Assembly (NCBI GenBank): GCA_014706295.1
Contig: JACSVZ010000001.1
Location: 37,682,318-37,746,317 of the forward strand
From: Lycocorax pyrrhopterus obiensis
Taxonomy: Eukaryota > Chordata > Aves > Passeriformes > Paradisaeidae
Direction: 5' to 3'
DNA length: 64,000 nt
Each line of letters begins with the position of its first letter. Position 1 is the stretch's first letter. A model generated the notes under the pieces. That model saw only the letters and a list, made by a program, of their open reading frames with translations, was not told where the DNA came from and searched no databases. Made by a program: the position numbers and the translations under genes. Positions 36,619-46,547 of the stretch are shown here, one piece after another.

Positions 36619-39600
36619 TACCTCTATCCTTCAGTGCTCTAATGGAACAGTTGTGACCATGCTGTGATATCCATAAGCTTGGTACTTATTTTATGGTATT
36701 ATTTTAGGTATCTTATACTCTGTGTTTTTGCAAATAAAATACAAGTCCTCTAAACTGGTGTTTTCTTGCTTGCTTTTAGTTAGTGAATTATGATACATTT
36801 ATACTCCTATTTAAATTAATACGTAGGCTTTAAGGAAAAAATTCTTATGCCAAATAATGCAAATTTTTTGTGTGCAAATAACTGAGAAATTAAAAACCTA
36901 CATTTCTTTTTTACAATGGTTTTATAGATAAAATTCAATTACTTTCATGTTTGAGATCTAAGAAAATGTTTCTGTTTTTCCTTCTTCATGTCTGATTTCG
37001 TATGAAGCCAATGACCCAAATCTCACTCTTAGGTACACAGATATAAATTATATTTCTAGTTTTTATATTCAATATTTCATTAAATTAAATTTATAAATAA
37101 TAAATTTCCATATGTGTGTACGTAAAAATAGAACTTAGCCAGGAAGAAGGTCAAGAAGAAGGTAAAATGTAAATGCCCTCTAATTATACAAGTAAGCTAT
37201 ATACAGTAGTAGAAAAAAAGATTTCCAGAAGATAGTAACTCTGGTCAACTTCAGTAACTTGGGAAAAATTTCTGTGGAATCCATAATAGTTATGAGAGCA
37301 AATAGGTAAAGCATAAATTGCTTTGTTTACCTAACAATAAGAGGATAAAAAGTTCTCTGTAGTGATTTTATTGTCTTTATTCTCATAGTTAGAAAAGGTT
37401 GTACAACTAACATATGTGCTAATTCCAATATTACCCAATTTCATCTGAAACAGGAAATACTAAAATTATCACTGTCTAATTCAAAATCATCCTGCTTTAT
37501 TGCACCTGTATTTCATTGCTGAGTTTACATTCATCCTTCTGTCCACTTTATTCTTTTCCCTTTATTGGCCTTCCCCACAGAAATCATAGTAATATTTCCA
37601 CTCTCAGTGACAATTCAGTGTTTCTTCCTCTACAGTCCTTTGACTGATACTTGTGAAGAGACTCGTACATTATATGGTGCTCATGTAAACCCAAGCAGAG
37701 TTACAGTGAAGCCTGAATTACTGCTAATTTCTTTATTCCTCTCCATTTAATTATTGGCTAATTAGTGATAGATATTATGACTTGTATGTAGTTTCAAGTA
37801 TTTGCGAACTTCATTGGAGTGAATCTAAAGACAGATTTCCTGTGGGGTTTTTTTGCTTTTCTTCAGTTCCTCTCTGTTAGAGATGATTGTCTAGTTTTCA
37901 TCTGCTTTGCTTGCTTCCATTTGACATAATTTAATATTGCTGTGATTCAGCATTATATTGATTTAATTTCTGAAGACACCTTCAGTGCTGTCTGTGCACA
38001 GAAACACTAGGCTGGGTTAACTAGGCTGGAAAAATAACCCAAAATTATTTATTTTTCCTGTTGGATTTCAGCCTTGCCCTCTACAAAGCATATTGACTAC
38101 TTGACATCAGTCATTCACAATATGCTGTTTTACATGGTAGGAGCACTACAGAACCATGCAAGATTCAGATTTAAGAAAAAAAAATCTGCAGTAATGAATT
38201 TATTATTTTTAGGAGATCTTTTAGATGGATGTACTTTAACACCTCTAAAATCTTTATTGACAAGTTTTGCATGCCTTGGGCAGACACCACTACTACCACT
38301 TCAGGCAGAGGACTTCAGATTTCCTTGTACAAAATTTTCTAAAACAAAGTTTCCATTGAGCCAAACTTGGTGAAATGCTTTGGACAGATTGCAGGGAAGG
38401 CATTTCATGTCTCTCTAAGTAAACATACAGTCTCCAACTCAGGGAGAGTCATCTCCACCGCTCTCAGGCCAATGGAAATAGGAAGCCTAGACACAGGATA
38501 CCTAGAGCTTCACATCAAAATGGCATATTTGCTGTTTTCAGAAGATGCAAGATCTCTGCAAAAGGGTTTTTCACATCACCATCTTTTCTGAAGTTTCCCT
38601 TGATGTGCTGTGGCTATGCAATTCACCTGCTTGGGTTAGTTGAATAAATAATGTACTCAAACATGATGTTTGTGGTGATAAAAAGGGCTTCCATCTTTTA
38701 CTCAATAATTAACCAGGAAAAAAAAAAAGTAAAAGAGCTTTGGATTCACAATTATTTAGTATGAATATGTTTTCATGAGTTAGTCATCAGAACTGGCACA
38801 GCTACTCTTTGGGAAAATATTCTGTTGATGGATAATGAAACAGTGACATTGCCACAGCAGGGAAGGGAAAGTCAAAAGATTGCTCTATGTCTGGTTTGCT
38901 TAATTAAGCAGTAGCCAGTGACATGGTTTAACTGTATTTACTTGACAATTTTTTTACTGCTATGATTGATTGGTGGTGGCTAGAGTGTGAGCAAAGGACC
39001 AAAGACATCAGCATTCGTTGTGATTTGGGGGAATGAAAGCCAAAAGAAAACTTGGGCAAAATAAAAATGACAAGTCACTTGTAGGCAGTAATCTGCATTC
39101 AAACTAGACAATGGGGCAGACACTTCTCACGCCTTGGATACTCTCACCCCAGTGGGCATGCTAGGAAAAAAGATACATGAAGGGCAAAAGTTCCACGTTA
39201 AAATGCAGGACCTTGTCTCTGCAGACAGAAATATGGTTATGAGAAAAAGCAAAAACCCAGGCAGAGGGCACTGAGGTAAGTGTGCCTTGTGATACCATGA
39301 AATTGAATCAGTTTCAGATGTGGTAGATTGCCCCAGCACACAAGATGATGAGAGACTCTCTATCAATCTGAAATACCTCCTGAATCTTGAAAGACTTGGG
39401 TGAAGAGGCTCAGCCTCTCCCCTGTCAACTTGTCTGGGGACAAATTTTACCATCACATTCTTTTCGCGAGATGAAATCTCTTAGAATAAGTCTCTTGAGT
39501 CACAGGCATCCCTTAACCATTTCATCTTCATCTATATCCTAACAGGCCTATCCAGCCTCTCCTTTAGTGACTTTAACCTCAGCAGAACAACTCAGGATTA

Positions 39601-41907
39601 CTGACTCCCATTTTCCTTCTTAAAGGTTTTTAAATCACCTCTAATCTTCAGCACTTAAAGTTTGTCAGGGGCATTCTTCAATTCACAGTTTTCACATGGT
39701 TTTTTTTTAAGACGCCTTCATTCCACATTTCTTTCCTTCATTGCCTTTCTTCTAAATCTTCTCTGTTTAAGTCCTTTGGTCAGGCATAGTAAAATCTAGC
39801 CTATTAACGAAGATGTACATTTATGAAGCAAATATAAGCTGTGATATAAAAATACACAATCTCTGTAGCCATATGCATGGAGATTTTAGGTAATAGCATG
39901 TCAAAAGCAACAGTTGACAACATGTAGTTTATTGATATTTTATATTTTGTACAGCTCCTATAAACAATATAATAACCAAGTCACCTGGTATGTGCAAGTT
40001 TAATCGATCCATATAAAATAAAATATAAAATAAAAAGAAGGAAAACCAGAAGAGGATTAAAAAAGTAGGAACAGAAATTCAGATAAAGGGTCATTTTCAA
40101 ATGAGTATTATCACCATTGACAGAATTGACCTTCTTCATCCACTGAGTGGATTTCATAACACAAAAATGACAAAAATTTCATAAATCAACGGTCAGGGAA
40201 ACTGTTACAACTGGAAGAGCAAAAATTTGTGTAACTTCTCTGAGCTTGACCTCAGCAAAAGGTTTCTTTAGAAAATTTGTTCTTCCTCTTACTTCTTAAA
40301 ATAAGTTTAACTAGAATAACTAAATGCAAATAGCAAAGCAAGTTAAATAGAAAGAGTACATTCTTCTAGCTGTCTAAGAGTTGCTTTCAATAGGTTACTG
40401 AACTGAAATAAAATACTTGGTTTAAATAAGCATTACATAGCATGCCCTCAATTTCACTGGTCTAGTGTGTAAATTTACTTATAAGAGCACAAAAGGTGCT
40501 CTTATATTTAGAAAAGGTGAAGACAGAAACTACAATAGAAATATCCACACTAAGTGCATATCATAAAAGAAAATAAGATACATTTTTGTGTTTTCATAAA
40601 TTTATGGCATTAAAGGCCAGAGAACTATTATAGTGTGTCATTATGTCACAGGTTATTCCTTTTCATCTCACTAAATCTTCTTAGAAGAATAGTTTATCTT
40701 TGACTGAAGCTTAGGTTGTGTTTACGAAGAGCACCTCTTGCAGAAAAGCATTTCATCTTGATTTAAAGCCATTAAGAGGTGCAAAATCAACTACCTTGTT
40801 CTTTCTGAGAGAGTAATGTCTGTTGGTTAACGATCAGTGTCTTACTTTTTGTAGCAGTCAATCATGTGACTTCAGCATCAAAGTCCTCATTTTGTTGTCT
40901 TCTCCTAAACTAAAAAATACTGCACTATCCGTTTACATTACTGTTTTTATCTTTAGAATGTATTTATCTACTGCCCACAAGTAATCTTTCAATTTAATAT
41001 TATACTGAATTTCAGATTGCAAAATACTCAAATTAAATAACTGGTTTTTTTATCAGACTTTTAATATCCTTCTTAAAATATGAACATAAGTTTTTTCAAT
41101 GGAAAAAAAAGAATAATGAAAAATTTATGTCCGTTTAACCACTTCACCCCACTAGAGCAAATATGAGTCACTAGTTTATCCTGACACTTTTTCCAAGTCA
41201 CTGCCTTTCAGAGAGCCATAACCTCGTCTGCCATTCGGAATCCTTTTAATATGGAAATACATTCAGTTACCTTCTTTGATTTTCTTCACTTCCACGAGAC
41301 TTTATACTTCTTGACCTCAAACCTGAAACAATGAAGTGTAAAACTAAAACAGCAAAAGCTGTTGGTGTGGTATACTGTCCGAGCAAAAACTAGCAGGAAT
41401 CTTCCCAACTGCACAGGCCAAAAGAGGTAAGCCATTTCATGTATGAATAAAATCTTATGGGTGCTTTTCTGAAATATTTCTCTTGATCTCGTTTCATTTT
41501 GATATTCAGAAACATCTGTAAGAGTGCCAGTAAATAAATCTTTCAAAACTCAAATAAGGAGTTTTCTTAAGATATGGAATTTGCAGAAAAGGCTAGTAAA
41601 TTTTTTGCCTTTAGAAATCACTGTAGTAAATGAAATTATATATACAAATTGAATTTATTCATCTCAAAATCAGAGAAATATTGGAAAATCACTGGGTTTT
41701 TTTCTGATTTTTGTGTCTGAGTTGTCCTTTAAATACCTGTTCAGGAATATTAAATCATACTTGAGTTACGTGAGACATAAAATTCATGAAGGAAAACTGA
41801 GTAATTTAAATTAAACAATTTAAAATGTTGGTTTGTTTTTGTTGTTTTTATTTCTTTTTAATCTTGTTTAGTCCTGCTTTGTTTGTCTATGGTGTAGCTT
41901 TGTTTGT
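36619..41907. other. Gene-free unique DNA
   Basis: No gene recognised. The frames 38074-38373 and 38367-38591 (plus) and 39127-39456 (minus, 109 codons) are of somewhat higher complexity than the rest but match no protein family I know and lack supporting splice or promoter signals. 39300-39760 is locally richer in G+C and could be an old, unrecognised repeat. A perfect short hairpin at 40480-40506 is listed separately. A short A/T tandem stretch (ATAAAATAAA type) lies at 40012-40037. Confidence 0.6.
40480..40506. repeat. Perfect 11-bp inverted repeat, 5-base loop
   Basis: The left arm TATAAGAGCAC (40480-40490) and the right arm GTGCTCTTATA (40496-40506) are exact reverse complements separated by AAAAG. 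Transcribed RNA could fold into a short stable stem-loop. It is shorter than a microRNA precursor and has no T run placed to make it a terminator. It may be chance or a remnant of a small palindrome. Confidence 0.9.
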
Positions 41908-42010
41908 CCATTGGCAAGGACAACTTTCAGTAAAGCAGGTTGCTTAGAGCCCCATCTAGTCTTGACTTGAACATTCTTGCACAATCCTTTCTACCTATGG
42001 GCAGACAGAA
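41908..42010 (-). mobile_element. Old CR1 LINE scrap, minus strand
   Basis: About 100 bases align by eye with the CR1 copy at 53520-53625, read in the same orientation. Shared blocks are AAGGACAACTTTCAG (older form gggacacctcccac), GCAGGTTGCTTAGAGCCCC, CATCTAGTCTTGACTTGAAC and a degraded CTATGGGCA. I judge the similarity at roughly 70 percent, so it is a much older insertion than its partner or belongs to a diverged subfamily. Both ends have decayed into the flanks, so the limits are approximate. Confidence 0.68.
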
Positions 42011-43600
42011 AGTATCTTACAGCAATAAAAAATGAATTTGCAAGTCAGCCTGAAAATAAGAAATTGCAAATTAGTTTCTCCAAATTAGTGCATGTAATGG
42101 CAGTTGTATAAACAATGTCTGAGGGAAGGTGAGCCATAATCACATCTAGACCATCCTCAAAGTCATTCTTAATTCACTTTGTTCAACATGAGAAAAAAAT
42201 AGCAAAATCTATGCAGTAGAAAGTCCTGCATTTCATCCCAAGGATTGTTCTGTGCAGTTTCCTATTGATTACCCTCATGTATTTTAAAATCTCAAGAGCA
42301 GAGTATTGGTAGTGGAATATATTTTTTACAATTTTTTTCTCACAAAAAAATTTATACAGATTACCTACTTGAATTAAGTTTCTGCCTGAGTGTTTCTTTC
42401 AATTAATTCCATCCCCGTGGATGGACTCTCTTTTTTCAACTGTCTAGGATATGTCTCACTTACAGATAAATTCACACAGAAAACCTAGAGACAGCATATT
42501 AAAATGAATTCTGACCTGTTCAGAGGTAGGAAGTCTGCGCTGGAAAATGTCTCTATGGTCAATAGAGATTTGGCATCTCATCTTCTAAAGATAGCATCCT
42601 TCTAGTCCTGGAAGAAAGCCAGGTGGTCTGCACATGTGGGGAGACAATGAGAACTCTGGCAGGGTGCCAAGCTACCTGATTGCTTTCTCTTCCCTCCCAC
42701 ACTTTTTTGAACAGCCGACCCTCAGAAAGGGTGTTCACTGATCTCTAGAGGAAGTAAAATGTCCTAATCATAAATCAGTCTGCAAAGAACAAAAGGAAGG
42801 CAATATGTTGCTACAGTGCCTTACTGTGTGGGGTTGTTTCAAGTTTCTGTAAAATACGGTTGGTTCTAAGCATTTCAAGTTGCAGCTGCCCAGTTACTGA
42901 TTTTGTGAATGAGTAGGTTACTGCAGAGTTTTGTTTTCTGTCTTTGGTGCTGAAACAAGCTGCTGGTCAGCTTCTTAAAACAAGGTTTCTATGTGCTTGT
43001 CCAATTCCTTTTCATGAGCAATTTTGGAATAGAGTTACTGGAAGTGTGACTTGAAATCTGCACTTAGAAAGTCTTTACATATTGTCTTTTGGATAAATTG
43101 GCTAAGATTTACATTCTACCGACATGCAAATGCCTGCAGTGGTTGTTACAAGAATAAATTTAAAAAAATGTTTTAATGATTGTGTCTCTTAAAGTGCTCC
43201 TCATCTTCCTAAGAAAATCCACCCAGAAACAGACCTGAGAGATCTGACAAGGCATCTGCAGCTCCATAATTTTGAGTATCATTATATGTAAATTCTAAGT
43301 TAGTGCTTATCTGTGTCAGGTGGCTGTGGTTTCCAGGGAGATACACCTTAGAAGTGTCTTTCCCTTTTTGTTTCCTTTTCTTTGCTGCTTGATACAAGAG
43401 GATCTACCTCATCTTTTGCCAACTGTGCAATTGGGAACCTTCTTGTGGAAGAATATTTTTGAGTGAAAAATATCTAGGGACTCTCTGGTACTTTTGCAGA
43501 CCCAACATATACTGAGCAGCACACCTGCCCGCTGTAGGCTTCTGCTATGTCTCAGATATATTGAAATTTGATTTATATGCTAATAATTTAAGTTAGATGT
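42011..43600. other. Gene-free unique DNA
   Basis: No gene or transposon recognised. A 62-codon minus-strand frame (43209-43397) has no recognisable feature. Composition is slightly more balanced than in the flanks around 42500-43000, without any motif I can name. Confidence 0.6.
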
Positions 43601-43607
43601 TCACTCA

Positions 43608-44054
43608 TTAAGAAAAAGAAAGGCAAGGAAAGAAAACTAAGGAATTCTTATTATGACTGATTTTGGTGTCCCTAAGACTCTGAAAAAAGATGTGTTCAAG
43701 AGAAAGAACAAATGAAAGAGAAGATAAAGTACAACCTTGTCTAATGGCATCATTTTTAAAAATACTTTGAGCAAGACCTAAATTGAATTTCTGGAGAATT
43801 GAGAGCAATATGATGAAAGAAATAGCTTCTAAAATTATTTTTTTTCCATTACTGGGAAAAGACTGCCCAAAAGAATCCAACAAAGTGCCTTCTGCAAAAA
43901 GAAGAAGACCACAAAACAGTTTGTTTAATTCATGTGATTTTTGGTGTGTCTCTCTCTGAACAAAAGTCAGAATTCCCAGTTCATATGAAGTTATATTATT
44001 TTTCAGCATTTTAAAGTTTTGATTTCCTTGATCTGCAGTCTTCTGGACTTTCAA
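43608..44054 (-). pseudogene. Possible L1/Tx1-type LINE reverse-transcriptase relic
   Basis: This 148-codon stretch is the longest open frame in the window and the only one outside the CR1 copies with a domain-like motif. Residues 104-115 read IRQGCTLSSLSF and are followed by VLSLEHIFFQSLRDTKI (116-132; bases 43659-43745). That resembles the RQGCPLSPLLF plus 'LEPLA..IR.' segment of L1/Tx1-type reverse transcriptases. CR1 carries PQGS at the equivalent place, so this would not be CR1. Upstream, ILQKFNLG (residues 87-94 approx.) fits the VLEKFGFG helix that precedes this motif, but about two dozen residues between them are missing. No FADD motif follows downstream in this frame and no 3' tail is seen. 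The first codon is not ATG, so it is a stretch of frame and not a gene. Family membership is inferred by eye; chance similarity is the alternative. Confidence 0.4.
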
Positions 44055-44473
44055 CTAATGTCATGGTCGGGTCTCAGAACCAAAGGCAAGTAATTTCTTT
44101 CATTCAAAGAGGTGGTAGAACCTGAAGACAAATTGAGATAAATTAAGACATTAAGCAGTATAATTATGGAAACCTGAATTTTATTGTATTTATTTAGTCT
44201 GTGACTTGTTTATTCTCCTTTAATATAGCTATGGAGGGAATGCTTGGGATATGCGTTAGTTAAATTGTACATTCTAAAAGGTACAGAATTCTCTTTCAGA
44301 AACTGCATTTGTTGTTGGACCACCACCATCACTTGTTGGATTAAGGATTTACAGGTCTCCTTCTGTTCTGCCTGTAGTTGGATGCATCTGTGTGCAAATG
44401 ATATTTTGGTAATTGACTTTTAGTTTCTGGGAATATTAAACTATTGAAACTATTTAGAATATCAAGTAGCTTT

Positions 44474-44522
44474 GACATTTGACAGTCAACATTTTCTGCA
44501 TTTCGACATTTGACTGTCAACA
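44474..44522. repeat. 18-base direct repeat that is also internally palindromic
   Basis: GACATTTGACAGTCAACA at 44474-44491 recurs as GACATTTGACTGTCAACA at 44505-44522, with one base different and a 31-base period. The core TTGACAGTCAA is nearly its own reverse complement; the single A/T difference makes copy two match the reverse complement of copy one over this core. The copies are thus direct and inverted repeats at once and could form a small cruciform. Confidence 0.88.
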
Positions 44523-45603
44523 GTTTTTCATTCTTATCTGAAAACTCAATTTCTTCGGAATTCTCCGTAATACAAGTCTGGGCTCTTTTGTTGTTGTTTT
44601 GGGCTTTTTGCTTGGTTGGCTGATTTGTTTCAGGGTGGGTTGTTTTGAATTGTTTTTAAGGAACCGGGATAAAGAGGTTTTTAATTTCAGTTCTTTTCTA
44701 ATTTATTTCAGTTAACTGTAAGGTACATGTAGTATTCAAGGCTGTCCAGAGTCTGTACTCCAAACTAGCAGTCTTTTTATTCACTGATAGTCATTTCTAC
44801 TTTAAATAATACACAGGGAATGTGTACAGCATGTGTGGAGACATACAGATAAACATGAAGGCTATACTGCTTCCCTAATAGAGATAGGTATCCTGCCACC
44901 CTTAGCAGCTACGTATTTCAGACTTGGTAAGGATTAAATTTCTTCTAGGTCATAAAGAAGGACGGTGGAGTAGAAGAGAGTCTTCATTGTTATACAGCTC
45001 TTTTCACGGCTTCTCTTGCAACTATGGCACAACTTTCAAGCAGTGCTCACTGGACAACTGAATAGGGGGAAATCCTGATTTTTATGTCAAGTTTATACAG
45101 TATATACAGTTTATACGGTATTTTTTAAAAAGACATCACTTCTTTGTTAGGTGTTGAGTCTATGTAGGGTATGTAACTGGTGTTGTGTTGTGACTCTTGT
45201 CAAATAACATATTTGTCTCATGTTTACCCCAAAAACATGTTCAGTAAGACAATCTAGAGAAAAAAAAATGGGCTTGAATATGACTGAATCACGTACCTAG
45301 TCCCTTAGCGCTGTAACATGGGCTTTCAGATAGCTCAGCCAACTGAGATGTGGATTTCAAATGCACATAACAAGCTCTAAAACAGAAGAATGAATTTGCT
45401 GACAGTCTACTTTTACACTTAAATTAAAATCTTGTGGTTGTGCATGCAGTAAGTTTCATGCAGCAATACTTTAAGTAACTAGTCTCTTCCTCATCTTCAC
45501 CCAGCTTTGAACTTTGGCTTCCTACTTACCTCAGAAAGACTCCTGTATCCTAGCTGGGTCATTCAAGATAAGGAGGAAAAAAAAAAAGGAAGAACATAAA
45601 ATG

Positions 45604-45659
45604 TTCATAGGTATGAATAAAAAATATTCATAGGTATGAATATAAAAATATAGGTATGA
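45604..45659. repeat. 23-24 base tandem repeat, about 2.4 copies
   Basis: The unit begins TTCATAGGTATGAAT. The first copy is 45604-45626, the second 45627-45650 with one extra base, and a partial third copy (TAGGTATGA) follows to 45659. It is a small AT-rich minisatellite, probably formed by replication slippage. Confidence 0.9.
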
Positions 45660-46506
45660 TACTATTGACACAATCATCATAAAGTTGGCATGCAAGGATC
45701 ATGGGCAGAAAAAACAAATTATCAAAAGGAAGATCTCAAATTCTTCAACAATTTTCTTGTATCTGCAGGACCCACAATATCTTCTCATCAGAGTGTAGCT
45801 GTATATAAACAAGGATTTTTTCAATATCTAGGCAAATTAACATCCCTTGACTGATCATTCGTTAGCAAATATTTCTCTCTTTACTTATTTTCTTTTCTAT
45901 TTAAAATTTTTTAGTCTTAATAGAAATGGAATTGGTCAGACAAAAGTGACGAATATCCCAAAGAAGTGATGTATCCAAAGAATTGTTATCATGTTTCTTA
46001 TGTGGCAGTGTGATTTTTGGTTGATCCGAGAGACAGGTGTCTTTCAGCTAATATGTGAACACTGCAGAATAATAGGTACTGCTAAAAATCAGCAGTTTAA
46101 TCCAAGCCCTATCAAAGTAAGAAGAAAGACTCCTAATAATTTCACTAGTTCTTTGATTGGATCTGAACCAAAGCTATTGCAGGATCAAGGAGGGAACTGC
46201 AGCTCAATTTTGTGTTTTAAATTAGGTGCTTGCTATGCTGTTACCTGAGAAAATTGCCTGGATTCCTGATTTTGAGAAGATGCAAGCACATTCATAGGAA
46301 TACATATGTGGAAAATCTTTTAAGGGCACACAAGTGCTTACAATTTCTGTGCTCAACAGAGAATTTGAAATAATGAAAAAAACATTAACTGCCTTTTATT
46401 AGTGTTTTTCTTGTTTAAGATGAGCATGTTAGACCTAACAATAAAAAAATTCTGTCACAAACCAAAACAACCAAACAAAAAACAACCAGAAAAAAATACC
46501 TGATAT

Positions 46507-46547
46507 TTAAGGACTCTTCCAATCCAAGTCATTCTATGATTCTAAGA
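46507..46547 (+). mobile_element. Very short CR1 3' tail, plus strand
   Basis: AAGGACTCTTCCAATCCAAG followed by TCATTCTATGATTCTAAG matches the last about 40 bases of CR1 (ggtcccttccaacccaaacc plus ATTCTATGATTCTA). It would be one of the extreme 5' truncations common in CR1. The A/C-rich DNA just upstream (46441-46500) is not CR1. The call rests on the distinctive tail, so it is fairly secure despite its length. Confidence 0.75.

Larger units (their letters stand above)
44055..46506. other. Gene-free DNA with small tandem duplications
   Basis: No gene recognised. It contains the duplicated GACATTTGAC unit (44474-44522), a G/T-rich stretch (44587-44660) that includes TTG repeats, a small GTTTATACAGTATATACA-type repeat (45091-45120), an A11 run (45577-45587), a 23-base tandem repeat (45604-45659) and an A/C-rich stretch (46441-46500) immediately before the CR1 tail. 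Confidence 0.65.

Noticed and set aside
38074..38591. Two consecutive plus-strand frames as a possible short gene or pseudogene
   Set aside because: Different frames, no known domain, no supporting signals; the second does not begin with ATG.
39127..39456. 109-codon minus-strand frame in locally GC-richer DNA
   Set aside because: No domain recognised. It could be an old repeat, but I cannot name one.
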